Shown one piece after another: positions 48,849 through 58,871 of a stretch of DNA of 64,000 nucleotides (position 1 is its first letter; every line of letters begins with the position of its first letter). Source of the DNA: Isoetes taiwanensis (lineage: Eukaryota > Streptophyta > Lycopodiopsida > Isoetales > Isoetaceae); the NCBI GenBank assembly GCA_021234155.1, contig JAJEKV010000039.1:10677077-10741076 (forward strand), in the 5' to 3' direction. The notes beneath the pieces are model-generated. The model was not told the origin of the DNA, did no database searches, and saw only the letters and a program-made list of their open reading frames with translations. A program made the translations under genes and the position numbers.

Positions 48849-51800
48849 ATGGACGGCATCCACTCAAGAAAAAGTTTTCTATCACCGCCTGCGAATCTTA
48901 CATTATTGCCTCGAGGCGGGTTCAGCACACCCAGACAAAGCAGTGAAGACGAAGATTTACGTGATAGTCCATCTGGAAGCTTTGTTTCTCCGTCACCAAT
49001 ACAGTTAATGCGCGGGTCTACCTCCTTTCAAACTCCTTCACCAACACACATTCTACAACGTTCTTCTGTGTTTAGAACACCATCTCCCTCACTCCGACAA
49101 GACGTTTCCTCGGCCTCACCTACTCACACGACCCACTCAATTTTTGAAACTCCTTCACCTCTACAGGAATTGCACCGTTCCTTGCAAAACATAATTGATT
49201 CTGTAGAGAGACCTCTTCAGCGTGAAAAAGGCCCCTCGTTAACCCAAAGGGTCGCTGAGGATGACCTACAAATGTTAAGGAGGAAATCTAGAACATTGTT
49301 TCCATGTTCCTCGGTTGAGAGCGAGAAGGTTAACGACACAACTATTGAAGACGAGCCTGTTTGTACTCCAGAAAGACCTATCATAGGCTCCAGCCAGAAC
49401 AGAAGCCCGCAGAGCTTTCGACGCAGAGAAATCCATACAGCAGTGCAAAGAGATTTAAGAACCCTACAGTAAGGGCATTTAGGACAGTATTGCGAAATCG
49501 GTTGATGGGACTAACTTACATGAGGCAGCTAAGGCATCTGGCTTGTTGTCAAAAGAAGTGTATAATGAACTTCCCTTTTTCGTCTTTAAGGCAAACAAGA
49601 CAATCCTTCTTGTCTATGTCTAAAGGTGACCAGGAATCCTACCTAGCATATCACGTGAGGCCTGAACGAGGCGACAGTTTTTCATACTACGTGTTGAATG
49701 TAACTGTTTGCCAGCTGGCTTTCAAAAAAATACATGCCATTGGAAGTCGTCGCATGTCAAGGGTACAAAAACGGTTAGACAGAAATCCATGCATTGACGA
49801 CTACTGTCATCCAAAGAAAGTAGTTGGTGTGCACTGCTTGGAAGCAAAAGCATGGTTGGTGGGCTTCTTTGACTCAAACTGTGAGCGACTACCCAACAGT
49901 CCTGTTCATCATCTTACGGACAGCATTACCAAGAAAGAAGTCTACATCATGTACAGAGATCTCTTCCAGTCTTCAAGCCAGTCGTTCATATCCTACTCTT
50001 ACTTCTTAAGATTGTGGAAGCAAGAATTCAATCTTGTTAGGATCCCAAAAGGCACCGGTTCTCAGTATGTTCTACATGTTCTGTATTGAAGGAGAAAAGG
50101 TCCATGGCAAAGAATCTTCCCGAGAAAAGTACGTTCTTTGATTCAAAGTACTATTCCCATGTTTGTGCGCTCGTAGCACAGGTTAACTAGATTTGTCTTT
50201 TGTCTATGCGCGCATAGCGAGGACTCTGGTCTATGCGCGCATAGCGTGCTTCCTATTTTCTGATCGCTTGTCTATGCGCGCATAGCATGTTTCCTATTTT
50301 TTGGACGCTTGTCTATGCGCGCATAGCATGCTTCCTATTTTCTGGACGCTTGTCTATGCGCGCATAGCATGCTTCCTATTTTCTGGTCGCTTGTCTATGC
50401 GCGCATAGCATGCTTCCTATTTTCTGGACGCTTGTCTATGCGCGCATAGCATGCTTCCTATGTTCTGGTCGCTTGTCTATGCGCGCATGGCGTGCTTCTG
50501 TTTTCTGGTCGCTTGTCTATGCGCGCATAGCGAGAAACTAAATACGTGTCATTGTGTCTATGCGGGCATAGCAAAGCAAGTGACTGTGATATTGACAAAT
50601 GTCTTTGGTTGCAGATCAAATAACTCAACAATTACAGGAACACAGAGAGGCTCAAGCCCTGGAAAGAAAGAAGCTTGCAAAGCACAGAAAAAAAGCTTTG
50701 GAGAGGCCTCTTGAATACATGTCTGTGGTAGTAGATGGCATGGATCAAAAGAAGACGTCCCTTCCTCATTTTATAAATGTTCCTAAGGATTTAGATGAAG
50801 CTGACTTCTTGAAGTTGCATCTAGTTGGTGCTTTAGTTTTTCGTATGTGGTTAAGTGCAGAGTATTTTTGACGTACCCAAATATACACAGTGATCCTAAT
50901 CTCACGGTCACAATACTGAACAAGATTCTTCTGGCAACGGAGAAGTTGCCTTCAATGCTCTACATACAGCTAGACAATACAAGCAGGGAAAATAAAAACC
51001 AAGTTCTATTTGCCTACTGTGCAATGCTGGTCCAGTTAGGTATCTTCCGAAAGGTCAAGGTTGGCTTCTTACTTGTTGGCCACACGCATGATCAAATAGA
51101 CCAAATGTTCAATCGATTTTCTGTAAGGTTGCACAGGAAAAAGGCATTTTGTCTGTACTCTTTGTGCAGTGTGATCGAGAAAGCCTACAATCCAACACCA
51201 GTTGTCGAAGTGCTTAGCGAGACTTGTGATTTTCGTGAATTTGTTTTCCAACGACAGTCTGACACAGGTCCTGCTATTCACAAGTTGAATAATTTGACCT
51301 TTCAGCATCATGTGAAGTTCTTTCTTAGAGAAGGTAATGTCATTCTTCAAGGAAAGTACTTTGTAACTTCTGCATCCTGGCTTCCAGAGGCAGGGTTACA
51401 ATTCTTGAGACGTGTTCCTGAAGTTAAAGAAATGAGAAGAGCCATTCAGCAGCCACTGAAGAGTGCCATAGACAACACTGAGAAGAACAAAGACAAGAAT
51501 CCTCTTGTCTCACTATCCAAACATGGAGAAAAGCATAAGCTCGTGGTTTTAAGTACTTTAATGAGGAAGAAAAGGGCTGGTGGGAAAATTTCTTTGAAAC
51601 CATGAAACACGTGACCATGTCCTTGCATGACATCACTTTGGAGATTCCTTTTCGTTGGCCTAGTAGCCAAACCTCTCCTCCCGGCGAGGATGCCCAAGGA
51701 ATTGCGAGAAGAATGTTAGCAATACTGTTATCAACAAGGAGCCTGTTGATCGTGCAATGTACCTGGGATCTCGACGTGCACTCAAGAAAAAGGAAGGTCA

Positions 51801-52333
51801 AACTCCAGAGAAACTTGCAGATCTGCAGAAAGGAATGCTAGTGGCTGTACCTTCAACTGACGATGACGAAGAACGTCCTTTTTGGATTGCAAGGGTTAAA
51901 GACATTGTTTATAAAGACAACCTACCCTCAGTGATAAAAGTTCACTGGTATGCCACTAAGGATACAGATTCATTTGTTGGTCGGTATGATCCTGTGATAA
52001 TTCCTTTTAAGAAAGGACGGAAAACAGTGAATAAGAATCACCTAGACAATCTGGACCTGGCTGAAACTCAAGTCTTGGCTTACGATTTTACTTTAAAGGT
52101 TGATAATCGGACTTTGAGAACAACAATAAACTTGTTGAAGTCTTTCTGCTTGAGGATAGCGAGGACGGTTTGAACAAGGCGAGGATAGCGTTCCGGCTGT
52201 TAGCTCTTCCACCACTTCAAGCGATACTGAGGAGAGTGTCAATGAGGAGAGTGATCACCAGTCTGAAGGCATTGATGAGTACGACGACATTCCAATACCT
52301 GCTCTTCTTAAAGGGCGTAAGCTACTTGTGTAA
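48849..52333 (+). pseudogene. Element II transposase (DUF7869-like, RNase H fold)
   Basis: The first part (48849-49470) is a Ser/Pro/Thr-rich N-terminus. A frameshift near 49435 leads to a conserved region: NVTVCQLAFKKIHAIGSRR, KKEVYIMYRDLF, YFLRLWKQEFNLVRIPKGT. An intron of about 0.55 kb follows (donor near 50066, acceptor at 50612). Then come the presumed catalytic segments YMSVVVDGMDQKKTSLPHF, LYIQLDNTSRENKNQVLFAY and VGFLLVGHTHDQIDQMFNRF, which supply the acidic and H-T-H signatures of DUF7869-type proteins. The C-terminus has a small beta-barrel-like module (LQKGMLVAVPSTD...RPFWIARV) and an acidic tail ending KGRKLLV. Frameshifts near 50850, 51560, 51700 and 52150 inactivate this copy. 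The DDE assignment is by pattern, not by structure. Confidence 0.72.
50204..50571. repeat. Transposase-intron palindrome array, 10 copies
   Basis: Palindromes begin at 50204, 50231, 50272, 50313, 50354, 50395, 50436, 50477, 50517 and 50558. The step is 41 bp except for the first (27) and one of 40. The spacer (CATGCTTCCTATTTTCTGG) is unrelated to that of the intron 1 array, yet the pitch is the same. Confidence 0.97.
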
Positions 52334-52809
52334 TTTGAATATTTGTACAGCTGTACATGACTAGTTTGTACAATGTAAGTCTTTCAAACTTAGGATCCCT
52401 CGCTATCTTGGCGCATAGCATTTTGCAATTTTGTATCTTTTGTAGCAAACTATTTTTGTGCCTTGCCTATGCGCCAAGATAGCATGTGTTTGCTCCTTCA
52501 AAGAATAAAAATGTATACGGCTCCATTTTATGGTTTCTGTCTTTAAAATTTGTCAAGAATTTGCTCGTTGTTTCATTTTGCGACTTTCTGAATGTGTACC
52601 TAAAACAATTAAATTAAATTATTATTTTTATACCTAAAATGGGGATGTCAAATTAATAAGACGCCAATTTTTTGGTAATTTTGACCCCTAAAATGGCTAC
52701 TGAATTCGTAAATTTAGGGTCATTTTTTTAATTGACCCCCCAAAAGTGGCTGAATTTAAGGGTATCTTAGGGAATCTTTGAAAGATGCTTTTTATTAGTG
52801 CAAACGCAA
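52334..52809. other. Element II right subterminal region
   Basis: 3' UTR and terminal sequence. Two 16-bp variant sites lie in opposite orientation at 52403 (CTATCTTGGCGCATAG) and 52467 (CTATGCGCCAAGATAG). Near the end GTGCAAACGCA and TGCGTTTGCAC form an inverted pair overlapping the terminal repeat, so a hairpin is possible. Confidence 0.8.
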
Positions 52810-52840
52810 GTCATTAGTGCGTTTGCACCGTCACCTTGTT
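52810..52840 (-). repeat. Element II right terminal inverted repeat
   Basis: 31 bp, exact inverse of 43684-43714, followed by the CTCT target duplication. Confidence 0.97.
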
Positions 52841-52883
52841 CTCTTCAGAAAATTCTGAAACTTGGATTTCCCCAATGCTTTTG

Positions 52884-54430
52884 TCATGAAGTATGACAGT
52901 ATTGTAATTTGATTGTTCCCTGCTGTATGATGTTCCTAATAAAATGAAATTTCACGTCCACATGCTTCATCCTTTGATGATCTCGAGGATCATCTGCAAC
53001 GTGAATTGCTCCTTGATTATCTACCATTACTGTCATGCCTGTATTTTTATGAATTTGAACTTCTATAGCCATTCTCTGGAGCCAGATACCTTCATTGAAT
53101 GCATTTGCAATGGCATAGTACTCAGCCTCAGTGCTTGATTGTGCTACACAATGTTGTTTCTTGCTGCTCCAACTGATAGCACCTCCTGCTAACATAAAGA
53201 CATGTCCTAAGATTGATCTTCTGTCTGCATCTCCACCCCAATTCGAATCAGAGTAGCCTAGAATTTCTTTACCCCCACTGGCCCTGTAATGAATTCCTAT
53301 TTTCAAAGAACCTGATAGATATCTGAGGCACCTTTTGAGTGAGGGGCAAAAGTATGCTGGTGGGGTGCAAAAGCAGGCGTCCGGACACATGCTGACAGCA
53401 CTCATATAGCACCCCATATGGCAGCTTGTTTAAGGTGTTACTGGTACTAGCACACGGTAATTAGGTAATCAATAGAAATATGTAACAACTCCACCCACTA
53501 GCATACTTTTGCCCTGAGATACAGTGAGCTTGACGAGGATCAACAGCAAATTGGCTTAGTTTGGATAATGGCAAGGATAAGTCTGGTCGAGTGGACATAG
53601 CAGCAAAGTTCAGGGTTCCAAGTATTTGTCTATATTTTTCTTTGATGTGGTAGTATTGAGGTGAACATATGGGGTCATGTGGGTGAAGGAATAGACCAGT
53701 TTCAAGTGGTGTGGATACTGGATTGCAGGTAGTCATATAAAGTTTGTGAAGTACGTTTGAAAGATATTTCTCTTGGTGAGTGAACGGAGCCGTCATTCCT
53801 GTTATATGTGACCTGTAGGCCAAGGAAATGATGGATTTAACCAAGATCTCTCATCCGAAAGCTAGTTTCAAGTTGAGTTTTAATGAAAGACAGATCGGGC
53901 TCATGAGCTGCAATGATTATGAGGTCGTCTACATAACATAGAATGTAAATGGGAAAAGGGGATAAACGAAAGTAAAGACTTGGGTCTGCTGTACTAATAG
54001 AGAAATGGAGATCAAGAAGAATAGAATTGAGTTTGAAATACCAGGTTCTTGAAGCCTGCTTTAATCCATACAAGGCCTTGTGTAGGTGGCAAACTAGGTT
54101 AACTCCTTGCTCGAATAATCCTTCGGGCTGTTCCATATAGACATCTTCCTATAGATCTCCATGCAGAAAGGCATTAGTAACATCAAGTTGATGAACAAAA
54201 TAGTGATTTAGACATGCATAAGCAAGAAGAGTTTTGATCGTTGTCATCCTGACCACTGGAGCAAACGTCTAGTCAAAATCCACTCCTGTGATTTGATTAA
54301 AACCTTTTGCTACAAGTCGTGCTTTGAATCTGTCAATGGATCCATCTGCATTGTATTTAAGCTTGAAAACTCAGCGCGATCCCACAATAGTCCTGTCTGC
54401 TGGTCGAGGAACTAAGGTCCAAGTTCCTAC
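52884..54430 (-). pseudogene. Copia reverse transcriptase and RNase H
   Basis: The RT piece 54136-53837 has HLHKALYGLKQASRTWYFKL and motif C ILCYVDDLIII. Piece 53844-53461 continues, and 53417-52884 is RNase H (GYSDSNWGGDADRR, SWSSKKQHCVAQSSTEAEYY, VDNQGAIHVADDPRDHQRMK). Frames are broken between pieces. Element II is inserted just 3' of RNase H. Confidence 0.9.
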
Positions 54431-55408
54431 TTTTCAATAACCCTACATTCATGATGCATGGCTGCAAGCCATTTCTCGTGTTGAACATCTTCTGTAACTT
54501 CATGGTGGGGTGTCTGTGTTTCAGCTACAGCATGAGACAAATTTGGAAGCAAGGGAGAAGGCAGTTCTTCTGGAACAATGATGAAGGTTTCAACAGAATG
54601 CTTTTGTTTTGGGAAACAGGCCTCAAACTCATTGAATTCAGCATGGCAACTTATCACAAGTTGGTTGGTCTCCAAATCTAAAAATCTGAAGGCTTTTCCA
54701 TTTGAAGAATATCCATTGAACATGCATGCTCGTGCTTTTCTGTCCATTTTCACAGAACCAACGAAAATTTTGACAAAGGCTCTACAACCAAAAACTTTCA
54801 ATTGCTTAAAGGAAGGCACCTTACCTGACCATAAGGTAAGTGGTATCTGAAAATCAAAACTGGCATGAGGCACACGATTCATGAGGAATGCAGCTGTTGT
54901 GATGGCGTCACGCCAAAAAATAGCAGGAACATTCATGGCAATTAATAAGGCTCTGGCCATCTCCACAAGACTTCCATTTACCCTTTTGGCTCTGCCATTC
55001 TGCTCAGGGTTATAGGGTGCTGTTAATTGATGCTCAATAGCATTTGCAATTAAGAAAACTTCAAAGACTTTGGAACAAAACTCTTCTCCATTGTCGTAAC
55101 GTATGGCAATGACCTGCTCCCCTGTCTGCTTTTCAACAAATTGTTTGAACAATTTGAAGTGTTCAAAGCACTGATCTTTTATTTTCAGAAATAAAAACAG
55201 TGACATATCTTGAAAAATCATCCAAAAGCACCAAGAAATACCTTGCACTAGAGCTTGTTGGAGGATTCACGGGTCCATACAGATCAGTATGAATCAAGGC
55301 TAGCCTCTTAGTCTCATATGATGTCGAAAGAGGAAACTGAGATCTCGTAATCTTTGCTTGCATACAAACATTGCATGGTAAATTGGACACTTTATATCCT
55401 CTTAGTAA
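54427..55408 (-). pseudogene. Copia integrase
   Basis: It opens with GYKVSNLPCNVCMQAKITRSQF (zinc-domain cysteines), then LIHTDLYGPVNPP and YFLVLLDDFSRYV (catalytic Asps), and PYNPEQNGRAKRVNGSLVEMA with the usual Glu region altered, ending with the GKVPSFKQLKVFGCRAFV block. One frameshift lies near 55165. Confidence 0.88.
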
Positions 55409-55428
55409 ACCTTTATGCTTGAACAGCT

Positions 55429-56994
55429 ATGACGTCCCCTACTTCCTCTACGATGCACACATCGTATCAAAAGGCAGAGCATTCCCTCTGTCAGCCAAAC
55501 TGGCAGGGGCCATCCACCTGACACCACTCCAATGGAATGAGCCAGCAAGGAAAGAGTGGATGTGCCATTCACCCGTCTCCCTTCGGGTCGACCTAGCTGC
55601 AGAAGCATGAATAAACATGAGCACATAATAACAATACAGCAATACAATCACCTCGAAGGGTGAACACATCATAGTCATCACATATACAACAACATCAATA
55701 TGAACAATAACAACAAAGGGGAATTCTACTCAGGGCTCCGACTCAAGGGGGGCTTGACTGACGGCTTGGGCCTCCAGAAGTCATTGCAGACAGAATTCAT
55801 GGCAAATGGATTTGGCTGGCATAAAAACATGGCTGAGGGTAGTCCACTCCATCCGCCCCTCCCGTGCACACTTTGCAGAGTAGGTTGAAAAGTATTGGGA
55901 TCTGACCATAGCCTGCCGGGTGCATAGCCAAAGGGGCTACTGCTGGGTTGCATCTCCCCAGTCCCGATGAGGCAGGAGGAGAGTCACCTCCCTTCCAGAA
56001 GCATCCATGCCCATCACAGGCGGCTAGAGGGCCACTGCCCGTATTCGACTTGAACCTCATTGAAGGTGACGCATCACCCAAGAGGTGTCGAGCTCATGCC
56101 TTGCCCACACTCAGTGGCAAGCCATTAAGCCTAGCCCGCTTAGACCCTCGGTAGGCTTTACACACCAGAAAGGTCAATCTGTGATGGGACAAGTTCCCCC
56201 TTGTCAACCGGTCTAGCCCCGCCATCCACAACCAGGCGGGCTCCTGTGCACGGGCCGCATGTAATTGGGAACTAGTAGGCTATCTAGGATCATCTGCTAC
56301 ACATGCTTTAGGCCTCTACCCCCCTTCCCAATACATGGAGGTCACAGAATGAAATACCAATATCATCACAGAACTGAAATGAAGAATATCATCTAATCTA
56401 TCTATCTAAACATCCAGAGTTAGGTTCCTTTGTTAGAGCTTATGATCTCGGGATCTGTAAGGCCTCTAAGGCTGAACTAACATGCTAAACCAGCTTATTG
56501 CCTAGCCCACAAGGCGGCTTTGCACAACAGAATGACTATTTACCTGGCACTTGACCCGCTCCAGATCCTTGGAATGCGTCCTTGCCTCTGATCCTGCTGA
56601 AGACTGCTGCTACTCGAAGATCTGTTGTGCAAAGGCGGCTTTTCAGAGCCTGGCAATGCGAATTAGGGTCTTAACTTGGCCGGAATGGCTCAAGAGAACC
56701 CTAAATGCGAGAGAAGGAAAGGAGCACAAGGAAAACCCTAAATGTGAAAGAAGAAAAGGGTTTAGGGTTTAAGGGGAAAGCCCTTATATAGAGACCTTTA
56801 GGGTTAGGTTAACATTGGCCAAATGGGGTTTTTCCATTTGGCATGGGGTTTATAATTGTATATGTGCACAACATACGAGGTTGCCCCCTAGGTGCAACCC
56901 TTTACGGCTCTCAAGTACATGTCATCATATGTACATGTGACGTGGCAGTATAATATACGTATTCGGATTGTATATTATGCTGAAACGTCACAAT
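55429..56994 (-). mobile_element. 1.57-kb LTR-like insertion in the copia integrase
   Basis: It is flanked by AGCT (55425-55428 and 56995-56998). Its excision restores the copia frame (K-V-K-L then F-K-H-K-G). On the minus strand it runs ATTGTGACGT to GGGGACGTCAT and carries a TATA-like CTCTATATAAGGGC near 56795, as in an LTR. No coding potential. It is probably a solo LTR or a non-autonomous element; a 4-bp duplication is slightly unusual. Confidence 0.7.
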
Positions 56995-56999
56995 AGCTT

Positions 57000-58354
57000 G
57001 ACCTTTTTGCATGCTATATGCCCAAGGCGATGATGCCACAAGGATTCATCAGTAGGTCAGTCTGCAACAAAATTTACACACTCATTGTATGTTGATGCTC
57101 CTTCAATTTGATACAAGTTCCCAAATCTGGAGGCTCCAACTCGAAGTTGCCTGCATGTGTCAAGAACTTCACACCCATTCGATGTGAACCTCACTTCATA
57201 TCCCGCATCTGTTAGTCTGCTTATAGCTAACAGGTTTTTGAACAATCCAGGAACATAAAGAACATCATGCATAAATATTGTTGAGTGATCAAAAAGAATC
57301 TTCACAGTACCTAATCCCGCAGCCTTTTGTGTGTAGTAATCTCCCATTTTTATGATCTTGGGGTTCTTCAATTCTTTGTAGGACACAAAAGCTTCCCTCT
57401 GTGGAGTCATGTGACTCGTCGCACCAGAGTCCAGATACCAGTTGAGATCAAAAACATTGTCTGTCAGCTCCAAGGATGCAAATAATTCTTCAATAACCAT
57501 GAAACTTTGTTCTTCTGCTGGAGTGTCCTCATGGACAGAAACATTGTCTTCCTTAGCTACATTTGCTTGAGGAGTTTCCTTTGAAGCAGGAACAAGCGCA
57601 GGGGCTCGACATTCCTTAGCAAGGTGACCCCCTTTTTGACATCTGAAACAAGTGATTTTGTTTTTATCAAATTTTCCTTTCTTTGGATTCTTCCCAGATC
57701 GATTAGTCTTAGAATCCATGAACATCAAAGAGTCAGCATTTGGAGATCTGTGACCCTGTTTTCAAATTACTTCTGCCTTTAAGCGATCCAATGCTTTCTC
57801 AAAGGAGTAATCCAAAAGTCTCCCTTCCACGTTTATAACAATTCCTTCAAAGGATTGTGGTAGGCTATTCAGAAGCATGCACACTTTCTCATCTTCTGTT
57901 ACATCCATGCCCGTGGATTGTGACTCATCAAGTAGGTCCTTTATTTGGCAAACATATTCCATGAAATCATTCCCTTCTTGCAACTGTAAGTTCTACAATT
58001 TCTTACGCAGTGCAAGCCGATTCTCTGCTAAGTTTGAAGCATAATGACTTAATAAGATGTTCCAAATCTCACATGCAGTGTTTCTTCCAGACTGGAGCAT
58101 ATGATCAGTCTCGCCTTCCGATCCTTCTCAAGGATTACTTTGACGGAGTAATCAAGTACCACTTCAACAGTGGCATTTTCAGGGGCAGTGAGTGATACAG
58201 ACACCGATTCACTCGACATTTCCAGAGCAAGATTAGGATTCTTCACATCCCAAAAATCTTTATCTTCAAGAATCATCTGTATGCGCCACTTCCAGTTAAA
58301 CCTTGAAATCATCCTCCATTCAAATGAGCTCAAGGTTCCGGTGGACTCCATGGA
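57000..58354 (-). pseudogene. Copia gag, zinc knuckle, protease and pre-integrase
   Basis: Gag starts MESTGTLSSFEWRMISRFNW (58354) and continues at 57983-57762 (NDFMEYVCQIKDLLDES...LNSLPQSFEGIV). Then come the CCHC knuckle CFRCQKGGHLAKEC (about 57650), protease active site WYLDSGATSHMT (about 57440) and pre-integrase LWHHRLGHIACKK (about 57030), cut by the 1.57-kb insertion. Two frame breaks separate the pieces. Confidence 0.9.
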
Positions 58355-58478
58355 TGCAGACAGGTAAACAACAAAGGACAGATAAAGGACAAGTAATAAC
58401 TGAGTGTAAAGGCAATTAATGGCAAAAGCGACTGATGTGTACAAATATTAAGTTTGACGGAGTGGGTCCATAACCTAT

Positions 58479-58731
58479 TGAAAGATTGAACAAGAACTGA
58501 ACAAAGAACAATAGGAAATCAGAGAGATCAGATAACTCAGATGCTTGATTATATCAGAAAACTCAATGATAATGCCTCAGAAGGCTACAACTATAAATAT
58601 ATATCGTTATCTGAATCTAATGCATGAATTGAATTGCTCCAAAACTTAAGCTCCTAAGATTAAGATCATAATTTAAGAAACTACTAAAAACTAACAACAT
58701 GATTCTCGCTTCTCATTTTAGCATTCCCAAG
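58479..58731 (-). repeat. Copia 5' LTR
   Basis: Partner of 43383-43631. The first two or three bases on the minus strand (beside TTGGGAATGC) have changed. The sequence after its 3' end (ATAGGTTATGGACCC) is not the usual initiator-Met primer site. Confidence 0.85.
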
Positions 58732-58871
58732 AAGAACAAGCCTTCAACGGTGGTGATTCCGACCAGTGTAGGAATCCAGTTGCATGAATTATTAGGAAAA
58801 AGAAGCCATTGATGGTGGTGAGAATTCTTGAGCTTGAGCTTAAAATTCTCAAAATTCTATTATTCTCTTCA

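Larger units (their letters stand above)
43684..52840. mobile_element. Element II: TIR DNA transposon carrying transposase, ParB-like and DNA methyltransferase
   Basis: Perfect 31-bp terminal inverted repeats lie at 43684-43714 and 52810-52840 (outermost bases AACAAGGTGACGG), with CTCT on both flanks (43680-43683 and 52841-52844). The 9157-bp unit lies in the copia element between RNase H and the 3' LTR. From a central region (48340-48848) one gene runs left (methyltransferase) and one right (transposase). About 34 palindromes of the CTATGCGCGCATAG type occur inside it and none that I saw outside. Both genes carry frameshifts or stops, so this copy is probably inactive, but its ends are intact and could be mobilised by another copy. 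Confidence 0.93.
43383..58731 (-). mobile_element. Ty1/copia element (about 4.6 kb) split by two insertions
   Basis: LTRs of about 250 bp lie at 43383-43631 and 58479-58731. On the minus strand the order is gag, zinc knuckle and protease, pre-integrase, integrase, RT, RNase H, then a purine-rich tract (AAGTGGGGG) before the 3' LTR. Removing element II and the 1.57-kb insertion leaves a copia element of normal length. Several frameshifts make it defective. The target duplication was not clear. Confidence 0.9.

Noticed and set aside
47679-50571. CRISPR-like appearance of 14-bp repeats with 27-bp spacers
   Set aside because: The spacers are themselves repeated, the context is a eukaryotic transposon with introns, and no cas-like gene is present. 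These are tandem palindrome arrays.
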